Positions 31,670 through 43,176 are shown, counted from the stretch's first letter. The stretch is 64,000 nt of DNA from Ipomoea triloba (GCF_003576645.1 NC_044923.1:15572988-15636987); one strand, 5' to 3'. The notes: generated from the letters alone by a model not told the origin. Program-made: numbers and translations.

Positions 31670-32890
31670 AATATTTAATACCTTATTTTCCCCTATAAAT
31701 ACCTCATAAACCCAATGGTTTGAGACAACACCTTGTAAGAATTCAATTTGAGTGAAATTTCTCTCTTTTCTTTGCATGAGAAGTGCATTGAAGTTTTAGG
31801 TTGTTTGTGAGAAAGATTCAATCTTGGTAGGCTAGTGAGAAGCTAGTTTATCCCCTTATCTTGTTCTTTATATTCACACACATATCCAAAAAAAACCAAA
31901 AAGAATACTATTACTCATATTATATAGCTAATTTTATTTTTATATCTTAATTCTAGTGCTAGATTCCTAATACTCTAATTCTTAGCCTTGCTTAATAATC
32001 TAAGGGTTGAGAGTATTATTTGTTAGTTTGGTGAGGCATTTGTAGAGTTGGGATCTCAAAATCCAAGAGTCTACAAGGTAAGATCCTCTTTTGGACACGA
32101 AAGGTTCTTGAGTGATTCCTTGAGTGTGCACTTATTGCGGGAAGCAATCCGTGTACGCATCAGCTCCCTAGGTAAGGATAGAGATGGATCGAAATACCTT
32201 AGAGCTCACGAGAAACCCTTAGTCCCGAATCCTCAAAAGACTTAGAAAAATCCCATTGTAGTTTCAAGTACCTCGATGATGCAATCTTCACTCAACTAGA
32301 GTCGGATCTAGTTTCCTTTGATTCAAGAATGATCAAGTTCACGAACCTAAATCTAAGGTTGAAGAAAGGAAGATTGATTAGAGTCCACGAATCAATTTAC
32401 TAATCGAGTCCACGACTAGCCACTAATTGAGTCTACAATTAGCCATAAGGTTTTTTACACAAGTGTAAAGAAAAACTTAAAAATTTTATTGAATGAAAGC
32501 ATGCTTTAGACTGATATGATTGTGCCCTATTTATAGGTATAGGGACATCATTATAATCCTAATACAATAGGAAAAAGAATGCTAAACCTAATCTAGAAAG
32601 CAAGTAAATATAGTTCTATTCAGAAAGGGATTTAAGGAATCCTTTCTAAATACAAACTAGTGTTTTCTCTTTCATGCCAAACAATTTAAAATAATGATGA
32701 CAAAAAATAATGGGGCTGATTTGGGCCTATTTTAATTCTCAAAATCAGCACTTAAACAATTATAAAAAGCCATGAGTTCTTCTTCATCTTTTGCAATTGG
32801 GTTTGACTGGGATTTTCACCATCTTTGAACATAACCAATGAAGAGTTGCCTTAATTGTTTAGACTTGAACGTTGTGATTGACCCAATTGA
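31670..32890. mobile_element. LTR-retrotransposon-like region, unclassified
   Basis: There is a plus-strand TATAAATACC near 31695 and a minus-strand CCTATAAATAGGGCAC near 32530, both plausible LTR promoters. Repeated 'GAGTCCACGAATC / GAGTCCACGACTAG / GAGTCTACAATTAG' phrases lie at 32390-32440. No LTR pair could be aligned. It probably belongs with the minus-strand Gypsy-like fragment that follows. Confidence 0.4.
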
Positions 32891-32895
32891 TACAC

Positions 32896-33115
32896 TTAAT
32901 GGATCTTTGTTATGTTGGGCCGTATCATCCTCCCTTTCTTGAAATTGATTCGACCTCGAATCTTGTAAGCATTCTCTTCGATCCCTAGTATCACTTGAAA
33001 TGGGCCACTATAATTCTTTCCTCTATCAAATGGAATTATTCTTGGACTTTCTTGTTTCTTTCTCCAATGATTCTTTAAGGATGTAGTGATGGGTCTTGTG
33101 ATGAGCACACTATGG
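32896..33115 (-). pseudogene. Possible Gypsy-type polyprotein C-terminal fragment
   Basis: The 70-codon minus-strand frame contains RPITTSLKNHWRKKQ and YKIRGRINFKKGRMI. These resemble C-terminal tails of plant Ty3/Gypsy polyproteins (GPMTRS... and the short KEGE-like end). This rests on short similarity, so family and even retroviral origin are uncertain. Confidence 0.4.
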
Positions 33116-33149
33116 ACCCTTATTGGATTCCATGTGTCCTGGTTCCTAT

Positions 33150-33721
33150 TAAATGGTGAGTTTTAATCCGTCCTCTGGTGCATTTTAATACGTAGAATGA
33201 TGTGTATTTTAACACATGTTTTCTAATAAGTGTGTTGTCGAATGGTGTATTTTAATCCGTACTTTGGTGCATTTTAATACGTAGAATGGTGTGTATTTTA
33301 ACACATATACGTGTTTCTAATAACTGTGTTGTTGAATGATGTGTTTTAATCCGTCCTCTGGTGCATTTTAATACGGTGAATGATGTGTATTTTAACACAT
33401 GTTTTCTAATAAGTGTAATAATGCATGTTTATAATCTAGGATGAGGATTTTTAACGAGTGGAATTGTGCATTTTAAAACACGTTGTGGTGCATTTTAATA
33501 CGTAGAATGACTCATATTTTAGCACATGTTTTCTAGTGTGTAAATAGTGTATGCTTATAATCTGACATGAGGCACGTTGGGTTACATTTTAATACGTAGA
33601 ATGATGCGTTTTATCACGTATATTGATGAATTTTAAGTGAATATGTGCATTTGGTTATATTGTGGAATGATGTGTTTTATAGGTCATCTAGTGTGTTTCA
33701 GTACGTAGAATGGTGTGTTTT

Positions 33722-33726
<5 letters not shown>
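33150..33726. repeat. Degenerate tandem array, ~90-bp unit
   Basis: Each unit has TTTTAATCCGTCCTCTGGTG, CATTTTAATACGTAGAATG and TGTATTTTAACACATG in order; about six degenerate units. No reading frame is maintained. Confidence 0.8.
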
Positions 33727-33784
<58 letters not shown>

Positions 33785-33785
33785 G
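33727..33785. repeat. (AC)n(AT)n compound microsatellite
   Basis: About 32 bp of CA repeats followed by 24 bp of TA repeats. Confidence 0.95.
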
Positions 33786-33839
33786 GATGAGTTATGGTGC
33801 GGAGATAGCTTCCCGTGTTGTACTGTTGTGCGATTAATA

Positions 33840-34230
33840 CAAAATCATGCACTTAATTATTAAAATGGCCCCCCTAAAATACACAAATCACGCACCTTAA
33901 GCACACAAACAAAACACCTGAAGAATTCAAATCACGCACTTTAAGTATTAAAATGGCGCACCTTAAGTACACAAACCACGCACCTTAAGAATTAAAATGA
34001 CGCACTTTAAGAACCTTTAAGTTTCAACAACTCACACACCTTAAGCACACAAATCATGCACCTTAAGAAGGAAAACTATGCACCATAAGCTTCAAGTTGA
34101 CACACCTTAAATTTCAACAACTACTCACACTATGCACACAACCCACGCACCTTAAGTCCAAAACCCACGCACCTTAAGCACAAAAACCCACACACCTTAA
34201 GAAGGAAAACCACTCACCTTAAATTTGACT
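33840..34230. repeat. Degenerate array of CACGCACCTTAAG motifs
   Basis: CACGCACCTTAAG.A..AAAC-type units recur every 20-30 bases at least twelve times. They partly form the inverse-composition counterpart of the 33150 array (CTTAAG palindrome). Function unknown. Confidence 0.8.
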
Positions 34231-34360
34231 TAGATGCAAAAGTTACCAAATTGCCACTACGCATTTTTTTAAAAATTTTTTATTAATCTTGGACGTTGGT
34301 TTAAGTAATATCAATGGCTCAGATTTAACCGCACGGGATACACCCAACCGCATAGAAACT

Positions 34361-34361
34361 G

Positions 34362-34405
<44 letters not shown>
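34361..34405. repeat. (TA)n microsatellite
   Basis: Alternating TA tract. Confidence 0.95.
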
Positions 34406-34407
<2 letters not shown>

Positions 34408-35676
34408 TCAAATCAGAACAAGTCTGCAGGAGAAAACTAGGAACTAATCACAACCTTACATTTGGAAAAATTGAATGCACCAGATCAGATTTTTAAAAAA
34501 ATGCGGTGGCAGTTTCATAGTTATCACCAACTTTTCTATGCAAATGTGAACACTAAAATCTGCAATTTTAATTTTAGACTTTTTCAGGGTTGTACATTTA
34601 GTATTAACATTTTGCATATTATTTAATATTAAAAGTTTGCACTTGCAAAAATGCGACGGTACATTGCAATTAGGGTTTCAAGTTTAGAGTTTTATGACTG
34701 AGTTTTTTTTTAAATTTTTTTATTTATTTGGTTCAGTGATTCACTTTTTACTGCTTAAGGTCTAACATTTACGGTTTAGATTAAAAATTTAGATTTTTTG
34801 TTGATTTTATAGAGTTTATCAGGTTTGCATATTTAGTTGTTAAAGATTGCATATTTAAGTGTTAAAGTTTGCACAATGGAGTTGATGGTAATTAATGAAA
34901 CTACCACCACATTATTTTTTTTTAAATTTGATCAAATTCATCGAACTTTTACAGATTTGATGTGATAAATACATTTTCTATTTCACTATTTTTTGGTCAA
35001 TCACTCTCGTGCCAAGTCACACTCTCTAGACTCTATAGTTTTGTTTACTTTGAAAAAAACTAAAATAGTCCTCATTTCGGTACAAGTAAATTTTTTGGCT
35101 GGCCAGAAAAATATTTTGTGCGAATCATATTATCTTAATTGGTGCATTTTTATCATTTATAATTAACTTTTATCTAATTAATTTACATGTACTCAATGAC
35201 AGTATAATTTAAGAAGAGAAAAATATATTTTTAATCCTTCAATTATTTTTTAACTGTTTTAGTCTCTAACTTTTTTATCGTTGCAATATACCTCTAAATT
35301 ATAATAAAAATTACAATTTTAATCCATAAAAAAAAAAAAAAAAAAACAAAACTATCAATTATATTAATAGTTTACTTAGTACATGAATTAATTTTTTTCT
35401 TTATTTTTCAGTATTACTATTTCATCTACAAAATAGAGAATTGATAACCTTCTTACTTAAATTTCTTTCTTAAATTATGGTACATCGTTCTTATTCCTGT
35501 TAAAATTAAAAAAATTTATTTTACAAATGAAAATCTAGGTTAACGAAGATTATAATTAAAAAAAAACATTAAAATTTTAAACTCCCCAGAAACAGAAAAG
35601 AAGTCATCCGAGGAACTCTGAACAGAAACAGAAAAATAGCGGAGGTTAACAAACTCAAAAACAATCAAAGAAAAAT
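34406..35676. repeat. AT-rich DNA including second copy of the 29965 repeat
   Basis: 34995-35560 repeats 29965-30550, ending in the TTTTACAAATGAAAATCTAG block that also occurs in the tRNA-bearing modules. 34406-34990 shows nothing recognisable. Confidence 0.6.
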
Positions 35677-36247
35677 TCATGAGAGAGGAGAGAAGTGATT
35701 AGGAGAAAAACTGAAGGAATCGCTGCTGCCGTGCACTGCTGCTAGTGTCGAATCTGCTGCTGCGGAATAATCTGGCGTGAGAAATTTTTGCTGTTGTTGC
35801 TGATCTGATGCCGCTGCGATTGGAATTGCTGTAATTGCTGGCAGCTGTGATGCCGCTGCGAATGCGGGGTAAATGTCATACATTTTTTTTTTTTGAAAAC
35901 AGGTAAATGTCATACATGATTATTTTGTGTTTGGTTTGTTTGATAATTAATTTAATTTAAAATTTAGTAAGAAAAAGTTTTTACTTTTGTTTTCATGGGA
36001 GTTAGACTCTGAGATATTCATTCTAAAGAATTGAATTTACTAGATATATATTAATCGCATCTCAAGTTGAAATCAATCAATGACTACCTCTTATTGTTTG
36101 CATAAACTTTACTCTATATCACATTGTGCCAGTATTTAGAAAAATTTAGGAGAAATTAATTTAGTGACTTTAACAAGAAATTGCATGCCCATCAAAACCT
36201 TTTAACCTTACTTTACTTTTGAGTGTATCCGGTTTCCATCTTCTGAC
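35677..36247. other. Low-complexity GCTG-rich block and AT-rich spacer
   Basis: 35700-35870 is rich in CTGCTG/GCTGCG words. The minus-strand frame through it (78 codons, Ala/Ser/Gln-rich) has no domain match I can name. The rest is AT-rich. Confidence 0.4.
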
Positions 36248-36490
36248 ACAGTGATTAATCTCCCTCCTAATACACAGTGATTAATTTCTCTCCCTCCTAA
36301 TACACAGTGATTAATTTCTCTCCCTCCTAATACACAGTGATTAATTTCTCTCCCTTCTAATACACAGTGATTAATTTCTCTCCTTTCTAATACACAGTGA
36401 TTAATTTCTCCTCTCCTCTAATAGGAGTGATTAATTTCTCTCCTTTCTAATACACAGTGATTAATTTCTCCTCTCCTCTAATAGGAGTGA
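36248..36490 (+). repeat. 30-bp tandem repeat, about 8 units
   Basis: Unit core ACACAGTGATTAATTTCTCT followed by CCCTCCTAAT. Early units are identical; later ones change to CCTTTCT and CTCCTCTAATAGG. The units touch with no spacers, so this is a minisatellite. Confidence 0.95.
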
Positions 36491-37499
36491 CATTCGGTGC
36501 CCATAGTAACCTTGATATTCATAGATATTAATTTAGAAAACTAGGTGTGCTCGTTACAATCAGCATGACAAAATATTCATAAATATTAATTTAGAAAACT
36601 AGGTATGCTTGTTACCGTCCTCAGCATGACTTAAAACTCCATTTTTAAAAACTGATGCCAGATAGGGATGCATGTTCTGAATTGTTAGCACTTCTTAGTT
36701 TTATCCTTAATGTCGTGTTTTATCCTTAATGTCCTTAATAGTTGACCCGACGTTTAAGAATCATTAGAAGCCCTTTAATATTAACTGTTTATACAAATTC
36801 GTTTATATAAATTCATTTATAACTCACTAAGAATTCATTTTTATATAATATAAAATGAAAGCATTTTTCTATTTAAAACATCTAATGAATGGATTTGATT
36901 AAAACAAATAGATAACATGAAATAATACATTAAAACATTCCATCTTTAATCTATTTCATAATATATTTTAAAATGCCCAAAAATTAAATACAAACTATGA
37001 TAAAATATTTGTTGTTTGTATAAGTTTCTACAATTTATATACTAATAAAAAAATTACATAATATAAAATTGATTTATAATTTATTACATTATGTGTCTTC
37101 AGTTAATATATTAAGCACATATAGTTAGTATATTATGTGTTTGCAGGCCGGTAACAAATTATGTATCTTCAATTTATTTACAAGCCTATAATATGTTAAT
37201 TGAATGTTATGAATTGAATATTTTTAGTTTGTTTGATGGATTGAATGGTAGGTTTTATTTCATATATATATATATATAAACGGGTTTCATGTCATATCAT
37301 GTAGATACGACTTGAAACTTGTTATCAAAACATGTTGGTCATGTCAACCCGTTTAACATGTTTACAAATTAGGTTAGTATTAAGAATTTCAACCCATTAA
37401 CCTTAACGTGGCGTGTCAGTGTATAGTCTTATCGTATTCATGTTGTTATTGTGTCGACCCGTAAACGAGCTCGTATACACGAATTTTAAAATTTGGGCT
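36491..37499. other. Intergenic DNA, short direct duplication only
   Basis: ATATTCATAGATATTAATTT and AGAAAACTAGGTGTGCTCG recur at 36510-36560 and 36570-36612. A region near 37300-37480 with GTCAACCCGTTTAAC and GTCGACCCGTAAACG resembles arms of a hAT MITE. No gene. Confidence 0.5.
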
Positions 37500-37628
37500 T
37501 AACCCCTTTGTTGGTCACTATGTATCCCCCAAAAATTTGATACCGAAAACACATTCTACATGATCTTGATTCTAGAAGCACCATGTCAAGTAGCTTGGGT
37601 GACTAGATGTTTTACCAATCTTGATCTA

Positions 37629-39034
37629 TGTTAGAATATGTTGGAGTTTATTAGAGTATTGTTGGAGTCCTAAGGTTTCTGTTAGAGTTCTTTGGGTTAG
37701 TTTGTGGTTGTGAAATCATCCCTATATTACTGTAGAGTCTCAACCTAATAAGACTTCAATATATTGAGATAGATATTACCGTGTGTTCTTCTAAGTTAAC
37801 ATGGTATTAGAGTCCATTGGGCATTAATCGGCATAGGGAGGCGACTCTCCAGGCAAAATTTTGCGGTGAGCCGGGCCTCCACGTGCCACCGACGACCAAA
37901 GCTCCAGTGGCCACGAGCCGACGAGTGACGGAGCGTGAGGTTTTTTTCGACAGAAAATTGTCTTCTCTGCTCGTCTTGGTGAGCATGTTCCATCAAGGTA
38001 TGGTTTGTGGTATGCTGGGTACGGGTTGTTGATGGCGTGTTGTTTTAGTTTTGTATTTTTCGTCAAGGACCTAATGGCTGACCAGGGCTGGGTCAGTGTA
38101 GCTAGTTCAGTGTGAGCAAGGATGGAGTGCTGCGGTGATGGGCAACATGGGTGCCCAGAGGGGTGCGGACCTAGCATATGCCGCGACGGTTGTTGAAGGC
38201 TTGTGGCTGAAGAAGAATGGTGCATGGTGAGGGTGACAGGTGAACTGTGGTGTTGGACAGCCGGGCTAATGGTGTGTGGTGCGAGAGGCAGGTGCGCTGT
38301 GGTGTTGGACAACACTGATAATGGTATGGAGTGCGAGTGGCAGGTGCGTTGTTGTGTTTGGTACGTGCAGCCAAAGTTGTGTGATTTTAGCACGAAGATG
38401 ACATGTTGGAACTAAGTCATGATTTTAGCACGAAGATGACATGCTGGAACTAAGTTATGAAAGGGTATGGCTTTGGGCAAGGGTTGACATGGTTAGTTGA
38501 TGAGAAGAGTCACGGGAAAGGATGACATATGAGAAAAACACAGACCTTGTTTGTAGACACAAGGCATGGTGTTTGGTTCAAGTCATGGGGACTTACGTGG
38601 TGTTTTGGCATGTTTTTTTTTTGGCTTGGTGGAAGCTTTGTTGGTGCGGCAAGGTGTGTTGTGGACTGGTTTGGAACAACGTGGTTCGAATATTGTTCAA
38701 GTGGTTCAGACTTGGGCGTTGATCTTGAAAGTTATGGCTTTAACTACTGTGTTATTTGTAATAAGCTGAGTAGGTTCAACAAGGATAAGACAGGGTTGAA
38801 TATATTTGTAACAAGTTAGACATGATCAATATCTATGCTCCAGCTTGAGGAGAGGTGATAGAATATGATAAGAGTTTGTTAGAGTCCTAATAAGGTTTCA
38901 GTTAGAGTTCTATGGGTTAGTTTGTGGTTGTGAAATCATCCTTGTACTTATATATATTGTATAGTCTCAGCCTAATAAGACATTAATGCACTGAGTTAGA
39001 TATTACCGTGTGTTCTTTTCTTTGAAAGTGAACA
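37629..39034 (+). mobile_element. Non-autonomous LTR retrotransposon, 1.4 kb
   Basis: Long terminal repeats 37629-37801 (173 bp) and 38856-39034 (179 bp) share TGRTAGAATATG, TTTGTGGTTGTGAAATCATC and ATATTACCGTGTGTTCTT. ATCTA flanks both sides (37624-37628, 39035-39039). TGGTATTAGAGTCC directly after the first repeat is the initiator-Met primer site, and TTGAGGAGAGG precedes the second. The 1,054-bp interior encodes no gag or pol. Its GC-richer part (37830-38400) gives several overlapping but unrecognised frames. Confidence 0.85.
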
Positions 39035-39313
39035 ATCTATTTATTTACATGTTATTGGATAAGTCTAGGTGATATCTTGAGCAGCTCATGGAAAAACTAC
39101 TTGCTGACCATCTGTTAGTATGTGGCCTTAACATTTGTTAGCTCCAATGACATGATGATGTTACAAAACACTCTATTAAGGGTTATAAAAGTAATCTTTT
39201 CTTAGTCTTCATCGGCTAGAAAAATCTAGCAATAACCGCTTAAAAGCATCCATGAAGTTGAAGAGATTTCGTCTACCATTTGTTTAAGGCGATAGAAAGA
39301 ATACGTCCATATG

Positions 39314-39570
39314 CGCAAATTATACTGTGGACCATGGTTCAATGGTCATAGCTGATACTGGAGTTGCGTTGAAAGGGAATTGCGGTTGCGCGGAACAGAG
39401 GCCGTTCATCCGTTCAACACAATTGCAGTATCAGTTCAACACAACTGCAGTTCTAGACGGATGAAACGGCCTCTTGTTCCGCGCAACTGCAGTTCCCTTT
39501 CAACACAACTGCAACATCAGTTCAACAACTGCAGTATCAGCCATGACCATGGTCCACGGTATAACGACTG
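39314..39570. mobile_element. Fold-back MULE-like MITE of the GGACCATGG family
   Basis: 257 bp, ends CGCAAATTATACTGTGGACC and (reverse) CAGTCGTTATACCGTGGACC. Perfect 9-bp duplications GTCCATATG lie at 39305-39313 and 39571-39579. Excision in silico restores the Gypsy RT frame NKACHMD..FFLSP. Internal arms carry CTGCAGT/AACTGCAG repeats. Confidence 0.9.
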
Positions 39571-39640
39571 GTCCATATGACATGCCTTGTTCACATCTAT
39601 GATGTCCATGCACAACATCTACATCAATGGTTTGGAGGGT

Positions 39641-40200
39641 TCTTCAAAAATGTGTGAACTTCATTCTTTTACAAATTCTTGTTGGTCAATCAACAAGTCC
39701 AAGTCGATCTTTAATCGGTAGGTCCTAGTCAATGGGTAGTCCCTAATTGAATATTACCTTGTACCAAGCTAAGAACTCTATAATATAATCTCTACTCTAA
39801 GTTGACTCAAATGTCCTAGTCAATCCTCACTCCTTAGTCATGGTGGGCAGAGTCAAAAGCTATCTCCTCTATCTCATAGCAAGCATTGCTTCAATCATCG
39901 GCTGGATAATTCTTTCTACAAATGTTGAGTCATCACATGGACTTGGTGTTTTAAGTTATAACTTACATGCTGCTTCATCAGAGTAACAAGCTTGGGTTGC
40001 TTTTTAATTATCTAGCCACACCTATACTGCTTGGGGCATGCAACGTCATACTGATGATATCATTAAGAAAAGAATTTCAACTACTACAACTCCTAGTTCA
40101 TGACCTAGGATGATATTGTGGCACACTAGAGCTTGATGACAATCATTAATGTCATGTTAACCTATTGGAAATTTGCGTAGCTACTATACAAACCTCTACC
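39641..40200. other. Probable further retrotransposon debris
   Basis: Less AT-rich than its surroundings and adjoining the Gypsy RT, but no conserved motif could be read in any frame. Confidence 0.35.
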
Positions 40201-40204
40201 TAAA

Positions 40205-40590
40205 GCAATATTGCTGAAGACGCTAGGTGCTAGTCGGACACCTAGCGCCTAGGCGGTTGAGTAATTATTAAAAGAAAAGAAACAAAATGTAGTGGTTGTG
40301 AGTTGTTAGACTATTATAAGCTCCAAACTAGTCAACTACACATTGTTAGATGAGTACATTGTTGTAGGAATACTAAAGAGGAGCAGATAAGCAGGCGGGA
40401 GGGAGTTAAAATACGCTCGTTTGAGTTGGGCATTGACTTGACCGAGTTGGGCACCGATTCAGTCGAGTTAGGCGCCAAGTTGGACACCTAGTCGGTTGGC
40501 CGACTAAGAGCTGCCTAGGACTGAAATTGCCTCGGCCTAGGGACGCCTAGCGCTTAGTTGTTGCCTAGGTGACCTTATTCACGAGCTCAA
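40205..40590. mobile_element. hAT-type element with CCTAGGCG arms
   Basis: GACGCTAGGTGCTAGTCGG and CACCTAGCGCCTAGGCGG at the left are mirrored by GGGACGCCTAGCGCTTAG and GTTGCCTAGGTG at the right. The arms match those at 53431-53981. The exact termini and an 8-bp duplication are not readable. Confidence 0.6.
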
Positions 40591-40693
40591 GAATTGCCAT
40601 GTCACTAGGTTACCGCGTAACCACAATCATTATTCTATAGACCATGGTCCACAAACCTGAGTAGATCATGAATAAAAAGATACATTTTTAATA

Positions 40694-40867
40694 GGAAAAT
40701 ATTACTTGGACTCCCAAGTTATACTCCCTAGTTTTACTCCCCCTCACACAAAAGTTTGATGTTGACACTTTTCTTGGGACCCACAAGATGAAGATAACCT
40801 ATCATATCTTTCCACGTCAGGGAGTAAAAGTGATGGGGTAGAAAATGGGAGTCCATGTAGTAAACTC
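40694..40867. mobile_element. Small MULE-like MITE, 174 bp
   Basis: Ends GGAAAATATTACTTGGACTC and (reverse) GAGTTTACTACATGGACTCC. Perfect 9-bp duplications TTTTTAATA at 40685-40693 and 40868-40876. Confidence 0.85.
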
Positions 40868-40968
40868 TTTTTAATATACAAAATGTACACATTATTTATG
40901 TATTAAAGATACATTATATTATTTGAAAGTACATCATTTCAGTATCATAAAAAAGTTTGCCACATAAT

Positions 40969-41146
40969 TGTTAGTTAACAAGAGAGAACTGTGCGTGTGA
41001 ACATGTAAATCTGTTTTTTTGATTCTATAAAGCTAAACAAGCTAGGCTACTTATACAGAGAAATGAAGGACATTAACCACATATTCAAACTCAAGAAACC
41101 CTAGGCTAGGAGTTAATATCTCAACCTTCCATGTATCTCTCCAACA
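40969..41146 (-). repeat. Copia 3' long terminal repeat (minus)
   Basis: The minus strand reads TGTTGGAGAGATACATGG to AACTAACA (178 bp), directly preceded by the purine tract CTCCTTGAGGGGAGTG and the Copia RNase H end. Nearly the same sequence recurs on the plus strand at 41812-41985. Confidence 0.85.
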
Positions 41147-41811
41147 CTCCCCTCAAGGAGCATAGATATTAATTATACCCAACTTGTTACAGATATACTC
41201 AACTCTACATCTACCCAGCCCTTTTGTAAACAAATCAGCCAGTTGATCAACACTCCAAACATGCACATCTAAGATCAGCCCTTGTTGTGCTTTTTGATGA
41301 ATAAAATGGCAATCCACCTGAATATGCTTGGTCCGCTCGTGAAACACATGGTTATTCGTGATATATATTGTGGTACTATTGTCACACCACAACTTTATTA
41401 GTACACTCGTACACCAACTTCCTCAAGAATATTACGCACCTAAGTTACCTCACACATTGTGTGAGCCATAGCCCTATATTCTGACTCTACATTAGATCGT
41501 GCTACAACATTTTGTTTCTTACTTTTCCACGCAACCAAATTACCTCCCACAAACACGCAGTACCCTATAGTAGACTTCCTGTCACTTGGTGACCCAACCT
41601 AGTCTGCATTCGAGAATGCCTCAATGCCCATGTGTCCATGACCTGCATACAAAAAATTCATTTCTCGAGAGCACTCCTCAGATACTTCACAATCTGAACT
41701 ACCACTTCCCAATGTGCCTGTCGACTTACCACACTCACTGGAAACGAGATATCCGGGTGAGTAATTGTAAGATAATTCTATTCTCTTACCAACCTTCTAT
41801 ACTGCTCTAGA
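41147..41811 (-). pseudogene. Copia reverse transcriptase/RNase H C-terminus
   Basis: The minus strand holds QYRRLV, DADWVGSPSDRKSTIGYC (read as NADW), WKSKKQNVVARS, ESEYRAMAH, then [29 protein letters not shown] and [11 protein letters not shown]. This is the canonical end of Ty1/Copia polyproteins. Stops near 41400 and 41450 and a frameshift disable it. The fragment starts abruptly where the plus-strand LTR begins. Confidence 0.9.
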
Positions 41812-41985
41812 TGTTAGAGAGATACATAGGAGGTTAAGAGATGCTAGCCTAGGATTTCTTGAGTTTGAATATGTGGTTAATGTCCTCCATTGCTTTGTAT
41901 AAATAGCCTAGTTTGTATAGCTTTATAGAACAAAAAAAAACACATTTACATATTCACATGTATAGTTGTCTCTTGTTAACTAACA
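41812..41985 (+). repeat. Copia 5' long terminal repeat with primer-binding site (plus)
   Basis: TGTTAGAGAGATACATAGG to AACTAACA (174 bp), followed at 41986 by TGGTATTAGCGCGATCG, the initiator-Met-type primer site. It is in opposite orientation to the related LTR at 40969-41146, so the two do not bound one element. Confidence 0.85.
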
Positions 41986-42940
41986 TGGTATTAGCGCGAT
42001 CGACAGTGAGGTAGTGGGGTCGTGGTCGGATTTGGGAGACGATGTCGGAATTTGAGTTTAGCTGCCGACGGCTTCCTCACGCGCCTATAATTTTGCCAAA
42101 AAGGTGAAATTGGCCTGAACCACAAATGAGAATACCTAAACCAGAACACATATACAATCGTTATACCATAGACCAAGTTCACACTACACAATGCAATCTG
42201 ATTCATGTGTTTGTGTTGTGTTATGACTTTTTACGTCTTATGCTATGAAATTATGTACCTTATGAGTATGAATTCTCTACCTAAAACAAATTAGTAATTT
42301 TGTCTTATTTTATGAATTCATGTGTCTTGTGTTGTGAAAGTTTTATGAACACAAATTATGTACCTAATAAATCATATTTGAAAAGTAAGTAAATATATAA
42401 CATGTGTATGTGTCTTGTGTTATGATTTTTTGTATCTTGTGTTATGAAATTATGTACCTTACGAGTATGAATTGTGTACCTCGTCTTTTGAATTTAGTTG
42501 AGTCCATAATGCTATGCTATGTATCTTGTGTTGTGATTGTGGGTGTTTTGTGTTATGAAATATTGTATCTTACGAGTATGATATGTACCTCATTGTTTCA
42601 ATTAATGATTCATAATGCTATATACACCTTAGTTCATGATATAAATTGCCACACATATACATATGGGCCACATATGACGGTTTCAGCTCTAGTACGGTTC
42701 TCGAAAATCAACAGGGAATCATAAAAATTAAAAACAAAACTATTATATATAATATAATTCCATTCAAAAATACAATAATGTATTTCTATATATAATAGAA
42801 CATATTTAAATTGCTATTACCATATATTATAGTGTATATTATTGCCAGCGGGAATCACAAGCCTTTTTCTATGGCAAATTATATTGTGGAACATGGTCCA
42901 CATTACAATGTGGATTATGAACAAATGAATATTTTTTTAA
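41986..42940. repeat. Retrotransposon leader and CTTGTGTTATGA repeats
   Basis: After the primer site there is about 80 bp of GC-richer leader. From 42185 to 42600 the words TGTCTTGTGTTATGA and TATGTACCTTACGAGTATGA repeat several times. The same words appear inverted at 43860-44420. Confidence 0.6.
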
Positions 42941-43176
42941 AACTTAGGTGATCCCACAAGACTCCGCTCCCAGAGCCACTGTGGAGGTAAATCGCGAGTA
43001 ACGCAATTAGTCCCCCAGTCAGATCATAGCCTTCATGTGTGTACAAGGGATCCAATCTAAACCTTCCAATTTCCGAGAGCCTTTTTCCTATACATGTTTC
43101 TAGTAGGATTCGAACCCCCACACTACCTCTTCAAGTCATGAGTCATGCGGCGAACCAACTACGCTAAGCCCCGGGG
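42941..43176 (-). mobile_element. tRNA-derived SINE, family 3 (well preserved)
   Basis: The minus strand starts GCCCCGGGGCTTAGCGTAG, with A box TAGCGTAGTTGGTTCG and B box GGGTTCGAATCC. It continues ATGATCTGACTGGGGGACTA and ends GGATCACCTAAGTTT with a T-rich (A tail) stretch at 42930. The layout matches Au-type plant SINEs. Confidence 0.8.

Larger units (their letters stand above)
37500..39640 (-). pseudogene. Ty3/Gypsy reverse-transcriptase relic, interrupted twice
   Basis: Minus-strand pieces, in order: MDIIDVNKACHMD (39610-39580), then after a MULE FFLSP, QMVDEISSTSWMLLSGYC, ITFITLNRVFCNIIMSLEL and NVKATY near 39150. After an LTR element (37629-39034) come CVFGIKF and YIVTNKGVKPKF. These match DFTDLNKACPKD, FMDAFSGYNQI, KTAFITExGxYCYKVMPFGLKNAGATYQR and KCxFGVxxGKFLGxxVxxRGIExNP of Gypsy RT. 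The YVDD catalytic box is lost. Many stops are present. Confidence 0.85.

Noticed and set aside
35677..35913. Ala/Gln-rich 78-codon frame, possible small protein
   Set aside because: Low-complexity GCTG-type DNA, no splice partners and no family match; not supported as a gene.
36248..36490. Regular 30-bp repeats, CRISPR-like at first sight
   Set aside because: Units touch each other without unique spacers and the DNA is eukaryotic; it is a minisatellite.
37824..38393. 189-codon minus-strand open frame
   Set aside because: It lies within the interior of a non-autonomous LTR element, overlaps several frames on both strands and has no recognisable motif. Kept only as part of a finding on the GC-rich interior.
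42915..43121. 68-codon minus-strand frame
   Set aside because: It is the body of a family-3 SINE read through, with no independent coding evidence.
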